Assembly: GCA_000231825.2 (NCBI GenBank)
Contig: JH720311.1
Coordinates: 637,352-701,351, forward strand
Length of the DNA: 64,000 nucleotides
Source of the DNA: Tetrahymena elliotti 4EA
Lineage: Eukaryota > Ciliophora > Oligohymenophorea > Hymenostomatida > Tetrahymenidae
Reading direction: 5' to 3'
Part shown: one piece after another, positions 1 to 11,572 of the stretch
Position numbering within the stretch: the first letter of the stretch is position 1
Layout: each line of letters begins with the position of its first letter
Program-made: the position numbers and the translations under genes
Notes under the pieces: model-generated
Seen by the model: the letters and a program-made list of their open reading frames with translations, nothing else
What the model was told of the DNA's origin: nothing
Database searches by the model: none

Positions 1-1163
1 GTAATTTATTAAAATTTATTTTTTTTCTCTAATTTTTAAATATAAACAATAAATTATACTATATATTATAGCTGAGCAATAGCAATAAATCTGAACAGGG
101 GAAATTTATTAGAAGAAAGTGTTAGTTAGCTAATATTATCATATAAAAAATATTATCTCATATCAGCAAGTCATACATCCAATTTGCATGTCGCGGTCTA
201 TAATATTTATATCAGTTATGAATTTTTAATAACAAATTAAATCAATAAAACTTTGAATCTAAAAAAAATAAAACATCTTAAATATACAAAAATATGATTT
301 AACAGCAATAAAATTAGTAAAATTAGTAAGTATCTTCCCTGAAAGAAATTTAATATCAAACAAAAATTTAGTAAGAAGAAAAGTTTTTTGTTTAGGACTA
401 TTCAGATATCTAGACAATTTTTGATTCTATTTAGCTATAAAATTCAATAAAAAGTTTACTCTTAATCAAAGAAACATCTTTAAATTTAATATATCTGTGC
501 TAAGCAATTGAAATATGCAAAAATTTAGAAGAGTTTGACTTAGAAATACCAATTTAAAAAAATGATATTCAAGGAATATTTTAGGTATTGCTGTAATGTC
601 CAAAATTGAAAACTTTATCATTAAAGTAATGCCTTGATAAAGATGATAAATAATATTTATTAATAATTAAAGAAATGGTTTCATAACTCAATTTATTAAA
701 TATTAACATATAAATTACTGAAGGTAGTTTTATTGATAAATAAATTATTTTAGGAGAAGCAATCCTCAAAAATAAAAATATAAGAATTATTAACCTTGAT
801 TTTACAAATTATCGCTCTTTTGTAACTGGATTTTACTTTCTTTATGATTTGGAGCTAAACATGTATAATAAATGGTAATAACTATTTAAAAGGAAATTAA
901 AAAAGCTAATTATTTGTGATATGTAATTCTATTGAAATAAAAAAAATTGTATCTCATTGTTGTAATTTAATTTAATTTAATGTTTTAAATAAATTTATTT
1001 ATTCTTTTTGTTAATTTTTTATAATCTTGAAGAAATGAAGAAAGAAGAAATGGATTTATTTAGTTTCATTAATTTTTATAAAAAAGTTTAAAAAAATAAA
1101 AGAATTATATAAAATATTTTAACAATTTAAATATTTAATTTGATTTTAGATTAAATTGAATAT
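1..1163. other. AT-rich spacer, no supported gene
   Basis: No long frame with coding character was found on either strand. Around 780-850 the plus strand has a short stretch that could be read as a leucine-rich-repeat-like piece, but it has no start, stop or repeat partner, so I do not call it. The rest is A/T runs. Confidence 0.5.
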
Positions 1164-3187
1164 TCATTAAAATTCATGATTGACTGGATGATTTTTTGTT
1201 TATACATAGCTTCCTTTTTAAGATTTATGAAGAGAAACATAATTATTCCAAGAGCCATGACGACCTTCATTATAATTACGTAATAAAGCAATATTAATTT
1301 TATACTCATCCCCTGCTCCTACATCATCTATACTGACCATATGAGTAGTGTGTCTATGTAACTTTTATAACAATGCTATTTTTTCTTCGTTTTGCTATAA
1401 CTTTGGCTTGTCTACAATAGATTATGGAAATTCGATAGGGACCTATAAAATTAAGAGAGATGAAGAATTTATTTAATTTTCAATAAAATTTACATAAGAA
1501 ATATTAGGCTTTTAAGTGATCATAGAAAGAGGTAGAGTTCTATTTAAAGTAAAGTGAATACTTTTTAGATTTTATCTTTCTTTTTATGTAATAGAAGGAT
1601 CAATAAGTTTAGGATTACTGAATTTTTCAATAGATTTATTAATGAGCTTAGCAACCCAAGCATTCATTCTTAATCTTCTATCTTCCAAAATAACTCTAAT
1701 ATATATTTATTAAATATTTTCAATAGATTTAATTTTATGAAACAATGATTTATTACTGCTACAAATCACTAAAGTTGCATCTTTCATAGTAATCAGTTGG
1801 AACATCTCTGAATAAAAGTTTAACTAAATCTCTGTTGTAAGAAATTTCTTCAGGTTCTTTTAAAGACATTTATTCAATCATAATATTTGCTGCATTTCCT
1901 TTTTCAATAATTAATAAATCTAATAATTCTTATTTATTTATTTCTTTAGCTAATCCTTCAATTTCTAAATCGGAAAGAATATGTTGGGCTCCCCTACCTC
2001 CTACAACATGTGCATAAGAGTCACAATGATGCTTACATTTGTCACATAGTTAATTATAAATTGAAGATATGTTCTAATTAAATAGAAGTATTAAATATAA
2101 AAGCTCATTTGAAAACAAAAGTTACTTCTTCATTTAATAATCTAATAGGAGGAATGTTAACTTTTGTTTCTTGTTTAGTTCCTTTATTCATTTAAAAAAG
2201 ATTGTTAGCTTTTTCATATTTTATTTAGATTAAATTACCTTTTTTAGAAGTAGACATTGATAGTTAAAGTCTCTTTATTTGTGCATCATTTTTAGTAGAA
2301 ATACCTAATTTCTTTTTTTCTTCTATGATAATTTCTTTTCTTCTTAATTCTAACACTTCCTTGCCTATTCTGCTACAAGGAGTACATAAACATTTGTCAA
2401 CAGAATGATGATTGAGAATTGGACCATAAAGAGCAAATATATCAAGTCTTTCATTTACAACTACATGCTCTAAATTAGGTGGAAATATAAACTTAAAAAT
2501 TGTATCTAAATTAATTTTCATTGTATCAAAGTGGAATTCTGGAATTTTTTGAGGAATAGGAAATTTAAAGACATCTCTTTCTTTATTTGCATCTGAAGTT
2601 GTATCACTACCATGAAGCTCATTCTTTAAAATAGATTTACCATATTTAGCTCTCAAACAATTAGGATCTTCTTTCTTTTATTTTATATATCAATTAATAT
2701 AAGCTGCAAATAAAATTGAATATAAAAATTCAATCATTTTATAAGACAGAAGATCTTTTAATTTTATTTACTTTTGCTTGTTCTGGGTCAGATTTTCCTA
2801 TCATTTTTTTCCATTTTTCAATAGGATTTTCAGTTTCATGACATAATAAAAGTACAACGCACTCTCCTGAAAGCATATAGTCAATAATATCATCATAATA
2901 AGGCTATCCTTCTTACTTATAAAAAACATTTTGAACTTCCTATCTTATAAGCTCTCTTTAAATCATATTTTTAATAACAAATCCTTATTCTTCAATTTTA
3001 TCAATGATCTCTTAAACCTTAAAAGTAATAAATAATATTAATCATTAAAAAATGTGATCTCTTATATGCTAAAATATTTTATTGTTACACTTTTTATATA
3101 CAAAGCAGTATCTGGTTTTATAATTGCAATTGTATAGGCTAAATTTTCTTGCTTTGGATTAAAAAACTCGTTTTTAGGAAGTGACAT
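1164..3187 (-). CDS. Nucleoside diphosphate kinase-domain protein with long C-terminal extension
   Basis: Five exons joined by four short introns (3018-3088, 2675-2771, 2074-2125, 1696-1756) give an exact 581-codon frame with TAA/TAG as Gln and a TGA stop. Residues about 15-150 form an NDK domain: the AIIKPDTAL start strand, a DPEQAK...LRAKYG segment, and the active-site stretch NELHGSD carrying the phosphorylated His. NDKs move the gamma phosphate between nucleotides. The domain is followed by about 400 residues I cannot assign, including a Cys/His-rich patch (LCDKCKHHCDSYAH) and a charged helix. NDK domains with long extensions are known in axonemal and radial-spoke proteins, so a ciliary role is plausible but inferred. 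The start is the first ATG before the conserved domain. The domain call is firm; intron 4 is the least certain junction. Confidence 0.8.
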
Positions 3188-4563
3188 TTTAATATTTTGC
3201 TTAATACTTGTTGAAATTTTGATAGAATCTTAAAAATAAATCAATATTTTATAACTTTCTTTGAAATATTAACCAAATGCATGAATGAAAGAATGATTGA
3301 TTGATTAATTTAATTAAAGCATATATGAATATAGATTATAATCTCTTAACTATATTTATTAAAAGTTAATCCTATTAAATAATTGAAAATACATAACTTA
3401 AAATATTAATTAAGCATATTCATCCACTTATTTACTGGTAAAGTATTATTCTAGTTTAAATTCTTTCAAATTATTTCTTTTTTAAATTAAAATTAAAATC
3501 AGGAATTAGATTTCTGCTTCTAATTCAAACTATTAATTAAAAAATAAATATTTGAAATATTAAAAATTTAAATCTAATACCATCCATCCAGAATATTATA
3601 TTATAAACTAAAGTAAAATATTAATTTTAACACATATTTTGTATTAGTAGAGTTATTAAATCAATTTGCTAATTGTCATCTCTGATTTATAAATTTATTA
3701 ATTTTTTTCTTTGTGAGTATTTTGAAGAGAATGAATTAGAGCATTTCTCTTCTGAACAAAAATTCATAAAACGAAAAAAAATTATTTTTTAATTTCAGTA
3801 AAGAATTTAAAAAAATACTTTGATTTGAATGGCAACACAATAAATTAAATTTTTGATGGATAGATTTATTTATTTTTGATGAAAAAATTTTTAAATAACT
3901 AATATTAAATAGGGTAATGCATACTTGATCATATAATTTATCTCCTCCAACTAAAATTATAATTAAAATATTCAAAGCTTTTTCTTTAAAAAATAGAATT
4001 AACTATCTCAAATTGTTAAAATTAGCATAAGACTAAAAAGTTACAAAGATTTTATTTTGTTTTAAATTTTTTGAATAAAATATTTTGAAAAAGTATAATT
4101 TATTTAATAAATGTCAGTACTATACTGATCCATTTTTATTTTAATAGTTTTACTCTACCATGAACTTTTATAAATAAATGGATATTTAAAGATAATAATA
4201 AATTGTGTTTCAACTCTTTTTTTTTAAGCAGAATAGAAAGAAAATTTTATTATGTATTTATATTTCTAATAAGTGTTATTTGGTAATATTATTCTATTGT
4301 TAAGAGTAGAGGCTTCAAAGGTACCCCTATTAGAATATTGGAATATCTTCTCTTAAAATACAAGGGAATATTTTTTATTTCATGTATTTAAAGGATCAAG
4401 CAAATACATTATAAAATTAAAGATTTTTTAATAATCTATAATCTTAAGGCAGCTAACTACATCTAATTATTTGGATAATAATTGAGAGATAAAGATAATA
4501 TAATAATTAAATTCACAACAAAAGCTTAAAATAGGTAGGTAGATAGATAATTACATAGAAAAA
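3188..4563. other. Intergenic spacer
   Basis: Shared 5' region between the divergent NDK-domain and ADP-ribosyltransferase genes. It is A/T-rich with no convincing frame. A GATA-like microsatellite (gtaggtagatagataa) lies just before the downstream ATG. Confidence 0.5.
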
Positions 4564-6252
4564 ATGATGAATAAGATAGGAAGTGAATAAGAATTGTATA
4601 AGCTAGCCTTAAACTCAAACAGCTCTAAAAACTTTAACTAGATTATGAAGGAGTATCAAGAGTTTCAAAAGAAAGAGTAATTAAATAATAAATAGGAGAA
4701 GATATCAAATAAAATTTAAGAAATAACCAATAAGATTTGTTAATAGTCAGCTAACACCAAATAGACTATGCAAATTGTATAACTAGTAGGAGATCTTGGA
4801 AATTTGTTGGAGGATGTAGATTCTATACAAGAACACATCAAAGATTAAGACTCTATAACTCTTTACTAAAAATACAGAGAACTGATTAGAAACTTAAATG
4901 AAGATGAGAAAATGTGCGAACAAATTTCTCAAGAGTCATTATAATAGATTAGTGATCAAAAATTGCTTTAAATTTAAAATAGACTCAAATTACTCTTTGA
5001 GAAAGCAAAGCAACTCCATATTGCAACTATGAAGTAAACTCAAAAGTATTTGCTCTGGATGGATAAGAATGCAAGCAACAATATTTAAATTTTGACTTAG
5101 ATTTAATACTAATATTAAGGGTTTGTCTTAGTTCAATACTATGACAACAATGAAGATTTTAGAAATGATCTCTTAAAATATAGAGAAAATCCTTGTGTTA
5201 TATTAATGAGTGCTGTTGCAGCTGGTTCTAATACTCAATATGGTGATGGAGACCACTTTAACTTTTTGAAGTAGAATAAAGATAAACTTAGAATTTAAGG
5301 CTGTGTTCTTTTTTGTGGTGAATAAGGCGCTAAAAATAATTAACGCTTACTCAAAGATTAGAGCAAATTACTGAAACATATAACTACAGATTCTTCTAAA
5401 TTATTTAAAATTGTTGAAGAGTTGCTCATTCCTTCTGACTACAAAAGAGTCATTTTATTAGAGCATATTGATTTTTTCATTCCTAAAATCAAACAGCAAG
5501 CTCTTCAAATTTAATTCTAAACTTTCAATTTCTAAAATCTTTAAGAATTTAATCCTAACAAGAAAAGCATGAGAAATGCTTTCAATACTGCAAAAGAATT
5601 AATCAAAAAAAAAAAAATTAGCTTAAAACAAGAAGTTATTGACAACATTTAAAACATACCTGAAGTACTTGAAAAGATTTTCTAATAATTTAAAACTGAT
5701 AAAGAGATTGCTGAGAGGATTGTTAGGTTATACACAGAAGAGAACATTCAGAGTCCTGTTTACTAATTCCTAAATGCTACTTTGAACATACTTAATGAAG
5801 AGTTAATAGTGGCTTTATTACAATTTTACTATATTTTTATCATTTCATTTCACCTTTATGATGATTCGAATGATACTCTCATCTAACCAAATGGAAAAAT
5901 TTTAACCTTATTCAGAGGGTCAAGTATAGATTCTGATCATTTCAATGATATCATTTCAAAATCAAAAACTATTCTCTTACCAAGCTTTAGTTCTTTTTCT
6001 ACCAAAAAGGACAAGGCTGAGAATTTTATACTAGCAAACTTGTATGATAACACAAAACCAGTACTTTTTGAGTATAGATATAAAACAGGTAGTGAATACT
6101 ACCCAAATAGACCTAAAAATATAAGACGTGTCTCAGTTTTCCAATCAGAAGATGAGTATATTGTTTATCCATTCACTTAATTCATTATTAAATAAATAAT
6201 CCCACCATCAGACTAAGTTTAATATCACACAATAGTCATTTCTTAGTAATGA
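4564..6252 (+). CDS. Mono-ADP-ribosyltransferase (R-S-E class) domain protein
   Basis: A single uninterrupted exon of 562 codons ends at TGA. Residues about 1-150 are highly charged and Gln-rich and look like coiled coil (ELYKLALN..., QEFQKKEQLNNKQEKI). The middle (about 195-300) has a globular stretch I do not recognise. The C-terminal third matches the arginine-type ART fold: hydrophobic helix FYYIFIISFHLY, then LFRGSS with Arg451, a serine-rich strand SFSSFST at about 474-480, and the turn SEDEYIVYP giving Glu529-x-Glu531. These correspond to the R, S-T-S and E-x-E motifs that bind NAD and transfer ADP-ribose to arginine. All three elements are present, so it may be active. No signal peptide or membrane segment is seen, so a cytosolic location is inferred. 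Two adjacent ATGs start the frame; the first is used. Confidence 0.68.
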
Positions 6253-8205
6253 TAACAACTTATAATCTTTGTATAATACTTTTTACTTTTAAAGCACTTG
6301 TATTCATTTCAACCAAATTATTATTACTTTTTAGAGTACTGTTTTTCTTTAAAGATAAATTAATTACTTTTATTTAATCAATCTTAATATTAGTTAAATG
6401 CTAATATTTTACTCAACATTAAATCAATCATTTAACTTTTAAATCAAATTAAACATTTTTATATTTTAAAATATTTTCCTTTTATTTGTTTTATTTTTCT
6501 AAGACTATTCAAATAAAATTAAGCAAACTTATTGTACTCATTTTTACTTTAAAAAAGAGTTAAATAATTTATTTGAAAATATTTTTGAAGGATTGTTTAT
6601 CAAGCATTGGTATGATGATCTTAATTTCTTTATTAAAGTCATATTTCTTTTAAAAAAAATATTTGATATAGTAGTGGATTTATAATGCTAATGGTAAATC
6701 TAGAGTTAAATCATGAGCCAACTAGAGAAATTCTAATCCAATAGATATAAGTATAGAAAGCATCAAAGTATTCCTGTTCAAATAAATGGATTAATATATG
6801 CAATTATTAAAAAATATTTAAAAAAAATATCGGACAGATTTCTTATCTACAAAATATCATAATTCAATAAACTCTAAAAAAAAATTTTGAAATTCTTATT
6901 CAACATAAAATGAGAATCAAAAAATTGGTTTGTTTATTTAAAAATAAATAGATTTGTACATCTGTCTATGCTACAAAAAATATTATTTAATTGATTTTAA
7001 GCCAATTATTATTAGAATTGCATTGCAATATGAGTAAGTAGAAAAAGAAAAAAATTTAAAGTTATTATATAGTTGCCTCCTATTCTCAAAATGATTTCTT
7101 GCATTTATTTTCTTTAGATTAATATAGATATTTGATTTTCATATTTAATATCTAATTTGAGAATTTAAATAATTTAATTTTTTCTATTTGAACGTTAATG
7201 AAGTATTAATAAATTAAGATTACAAAGTTTATTATCTTCTTAATCAATACAAAATAAGGTAGTTTAGATTTTCTTATATTTAAAATAGATATGAAATTAA
7301 TTTCTTATAATTTAATAAAATATAGAATATTAATAATACTTTAAAAATGAATTTAAATCTGTTGACAAAAATGATTATTGATAATATAATATTGCTAGTT
7401 GCTGCATTTTTTTTATAGCTGGCAACTAGCAAAGATTTAAAAATTAAAAATAAAATTTTAAAATTAACAAATAATTTAATTAATATTTATATTTGCTTTA
7501 TCTATATATATTCAAACCATTAGGTTTAACTCATTTTAATGAGCTTTAATCTAGTAGGTAGATTTGGGATATTAAATAAATGACAAAATAATTCATCTTT
7601 AAACAAATTTGTTATGAAATGTTATTTTTCTATTTCTTATTTTATTTATAAGAAATATTGAATACATTTATTTTAATTATTAATTTAAAATTTTTTTCTT
7701 TCATTTAAATTTAAAATTTTGTGATATGTTTTTTTTTGACTTAATTTAATATTTTTTTTAGGTTTTTTTTGGATTATTTTAATGATTTTGTATTTGTTAC
7801 TTTTAATTAAAGTGGGGGGAAATTTAATTTACATGAAAGAATTTTGAGTAAAATGTAATTATTAATGAATCGAAAGTAAGAGAATTGTGAAAAAATAATA
7901 AAAAAACTTTTTACTAATAGAAAGTTAAGACAAAAATATTAATGAATGTTATTAATAATAAATATAATTTCAAATTTAAATAGCTATTAAAAAAATTAAT
8001 ATTAATTTTAATCTTTAAAAATGAATTTTGTTTATTTTATTTGCTATGGTTAGTAATATGAAAGGGAATTAATAACAAAAATTGATAAATAATATTTTTT
8101 ATTGTTATTTAAAAAGGTAGAATTTATTGTTATTCTTAATTAATTAACTTTTTATAAACCTAAAAACAATTTTTAATCAGTGCTCAAGGAAAATCAACTA
8201 ATAAA
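6253..8205. other. Long AT-rich spacer
   Basis: No gene is supported on either strand over nearly 2 kb. It contains a perfect 11-bp stem hairpin at 7392-7432 (listed separately) and a short G run near 7811. The last 100 bases before the next ATG resemble the sequence upstream of the second family member at 17215, so they belong to the duplicated unit. Confidence 0.5.
7392..7432. repeat. Perfect 11-bp inverted repeat (hairpin)
   Basis: TTGCTAGTTGC at 7392-7402 pairs perfectly with GCAACTAGCAA at 7422-7432 across a 19-base loop. The stem is more GC-rich than its surroundings. There is no T-tract terminator logic in a eukaryote, and its function is unknown. Confidence 0.6.
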
Positions 8206-11200
8206 ATGAATAAGTATACTTTGTAATTTAACTAAAAAGATTTAGAAATAAGATATTAAGAAGAGCAAACATAAAATTTTCTCAAAGAAGCTATCATTCT
8301 TATTAAAGGATATCTTTTAGCAATTTTAATTCCAAATTTAATCCTTTCTATTTTTCAAAAGAATTATGTTGATTTATTTATTGCTACATTGTCAATTGGA
8401 GTTTGTTTCTTCTACTTATTTGTCATAACTCGCTTCTCTCAGTATTATAATTTTTGGATAAGTACTTTAACTATAGCGAGCTGCATTTGCTTTACTTTAT
8501 AGGCTTTGCTTTCAAGTTACTATCATACCCAAAGAACTGATGATGAATACTACCATTATTACTTTGGAGCCTCTACTATTACTGTATAGTCAATTATTCT
8601 TCAAATGAACTCTAATTTTATTTATGCTTCTTTCTCTTTGCTGTTGTCAATTCTATTGTAAATTTTAGTTTTTATATTTATTTTTAAGGTTATTACTCAT
8701 TTATTTTACTAGCCATTTATTTTAAGGCAATTTTATTTATAGAATAAGTAGAATTTATCTACTTCTATTAATAGGTTTTAATATATTGCTAATAAGTATT
8801 TTTAAAATACTAAATTAATAAATTTTATAATAGCTATACTATAGTATTATGGTCCTCTATAATGTATTTTAACAAGACCATCTTTTGGGTAGGTTAGCTG
8901 TTTGCTATTTATTTCTTTTATGTCAGATAAAAAATTTAAAGAGATGTTTTTCTACTAAGAAACAATGAAATTTAATGGGAAAATATTGTTAAGAAAGGAT
9001 TAAATTCAAATATTATAACAGTTAAGTATGATGAAAAGAATAACTTTATAAACATGGACTTAATAACAGATTAAGCTAGAAAAATTTTCTAAATTAACAA
9101 ACCTGATGATTTTAAGGAATTTTCAAGAAAAACTAGAATCTTAAATAGTTTTCATCAAAATAAATCTTTTGACTATAAAAAAAGAGATTCTGAAGATAAA
9201 AGAATATTAAAAAGAAAAAAAATATCTGAAACAATATAAAATATTTAAAATTAAAAACTAACTCTTGAAAATAAAATAATTGTAATAATTAAGGAAAATA
9301 TGAAAAATAAAAATGAAGAGGATGATAAAAACGTCATAGAAAGAGTAAAACAAGATACCAGTTTTAGATAAAGACATGAAGCACTTAATTCTAAATAAGA
9401 TTTTCATTAAGAAGTGTTATTTGGTGAGTATGCAAAAGATGAATTTTCTGAAAAGTAAATGCTCTCTGTAAAAATTACAGTCTATTAAAATCAAACTGAG
9501 TGGTATTGTTGTTTGGTTTTAAATGAAGAAAACAGCTAATAAAAATTAGAGATCCTCAAGGAAATAAATAGAAGTTAAGAAGTTAATTTTTTAAAATTTT
9601 GTCTTTATTTAGGTAAATAAATTGAATCTTTTCTTTTTTATTCTTCTTTTCGAATTCTTTCATTTTAAATGAAAAATTCAGATTCTTTTTTTTTTTATTA
9701 AGATTTTTAAATTTTTTAATCTCAATAAAAGGTAAAAAATTATAAGATATCAGCTAGAATTTTTACTTAGTAGAAAATACAAAAGCAAGTGTTTTTTAAT
9801 GTTTTAATATGATGTATAATTTCAAGAGTTATTCTAATATTATAACAAATTAATTTAAATTTAAATCTGAAAACTTATCTGCTTGTTAAATTTCTCTCGA
9901 ATCTCTCTAAAACTTGATAAAATAAAGCTTTATAAACTAATTATAAGAGATAAAAATGACATTTTAGCTTATCAACTGTGACTCATCCACCCATATAAAT
10001 ACCTACAAAAAATATTTATTTTAAATTCTCACCAATATTGTAGAAAATTCAATTAATATTTTTGAATAAAATAGCTTTTAAGAACAAACAATCCTACCAC
10101 ACAATAGTTGTGATTACAATATTTAATAATCTATGCAGGCTAGTGATACATTTTAAGATTAAATAAGAGATAACAGCTATAAGGTAAATCTAAATACTTC
10201 AGCTCATTAGTATGAATTTAAAATAATAAATTATGATAAAATAAGACTTAACTAATCTAATATTCATTAAGATGATTTATCATGTGTAGTAAGTGAATAA
10301 TTAAACCAGATTAATAAAGAAATAAAAATTATGTTTGAGTTAATATAAGGAGATCAAAATAATTCAAATATCTTTAAAATATCTGTTTCAGATAATAGTA
10401 AAGGAATCAGCTAAAATTAAATGATAAGCTTACTTTAAACTGTAGGTTCTAATAATCCTTTCAGTTCTTTTTCCTTTTAATAGAATAACTTTATTGAGTG
10501 GAAGGTTAACTATTTTCTAATAGGAAAACTAGGACCATATAATAATTTTTACCTCCTAAATAATAGGCAAAAAGTAAAAAAATTCATTATTTTAAATACT
10601 CCTTTTTCCTCACCCAATCAGATGTTCACCCATCCATAAATTTTTTATTGAAAAACCAAAAAATTTTTTTTTCTAATTCCATCACTGTTTAATAAATAAA
10701 TGCACTAGTTACATTAAACTTAAATATGAGGTGATTTTGAATGATAAAGACTTTAGTATATAAAAAATTCTAAATATAAATTTTTATTTAAATAAAAAAG
10801 GAAGGATTTGAGTGTCATTTTTACATTTTTTAAAACATAGATATTTTAAGAATCTCATAAAATAATAATTAATTCAAAAATAAGACCTTTGATTAACACT
10901 ATGAGAAATCTGCAAAGGAATATTATAGTATCAATAATTTAGGAAATATCAATGAAAATTTAACAAATTAAAAAACAAAGAAACTATTTAGAGAAAATTC
11001 TACAGTCATAGAAGAGTGCTCAAAAATTAATATTTTATCAAAAAGTTAGAACTCTAAGTCAAAGAAAGCTGACTATAGTTTTAAATAGAATCAAAGAGAA
11101 TTAGACATAGAAAATTATATGATATAAAGTTTTGAGATTTGTGATGAAAATAAAATAAAAGATACTTATCTTACTAATCCTATTAAGAATAAATTTAATA

Positions 11201-11223
11201 CAAAAAAAGTATCAGTAAAATGA
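8206..11223 (+). CDS. Multi-pass membrane protein with PAS-like and histidine-kinase-like ATPase regions, copy 1
   Basis: The N-terminal half holds about six hydrophobic segments (ILIKGYLLAILIPNLIL, DLFIATLSIGVCFFYLFV and others). Two PAS-like stretches follow: one around WENIVKKGLNSNIITVKY, one ending at WYCCLVLNEENSQQKLEIL. Next comes a kinase-core-like region whose YKKYLFQILTNIVENSINIF fits the N-box of GHKL ATPases, ISVSDNSKGIS fits the G1 box, and GKLGPYNNFY then GFECHFYIFQ fit the last strands. The H-box position has no histidine. Clear introns lie at 9613-9731 (phase 1) and 10574-10800 (phase 0). The reading frame also shifts near 8655-8735 and 8800-8860; these may be further introns or damage, and I could not decide. 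Probably a membrane sensor relative, possibly a pseudokinase. The start is the ATG conserved with copy 2. Confidence 0.55.
9613..9731 (+). other. Intron in membrane kinase-like copy 1
   Basis: The intron runs from GTAAATAAATTG to AATAAAAG. Splicing restores FCLYLG followed by KKLQDISQNFYL in one frame, in phase 1. The same position is an intron in copy 2 (18611-18720). Confidence 0.7.
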
Positions 11224-11572
11224 AATTATTTTTCATCAAAATCTTAATAAATTAAAAGAAATCAAATAAAATTAAAATTATTATTTTATTCAAAAATTAG
11301 CTGATCATTTTAAATAAGTTAAAATATATATGAGTATAATATTTAATAAATTCAATCATATAAAATTTTAAAATTAATAATTTTCACAATGTGACATAAA
11401 ATAGAGTATCTTAAAGCAAAGCTATTGCTAAAAATTATCTAGAATTATTAATATTACTTTTCTTGATTTCTCTATTCAACAATTTGTTATTTTACATGAA
11501 ATTATTTACATATTAATCTAAAAAAAAATATTAATATTTTTCTGTCTATTAGTTTGCTTAATTGTAATTTTT
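11224..11572. other. Short convergent spacer
   Basis: Region between the converging 3' ends of membrane kinase-like copy 1 and the LRR gene. It is A/T-rich and no feature was seen. Confidence 0.5.

Noticed and set aside
581..850. Short LRR-like or minus-strand frame at the left end
   Set aside because: No start, stop, splice context or repeat partner; not distinguishable from random AT-rich sequence.
3736..3975. 79-residue minus-strand frame in the spacer
   Set aside because: No composition change, no homology and no upstream exon; probably chance.
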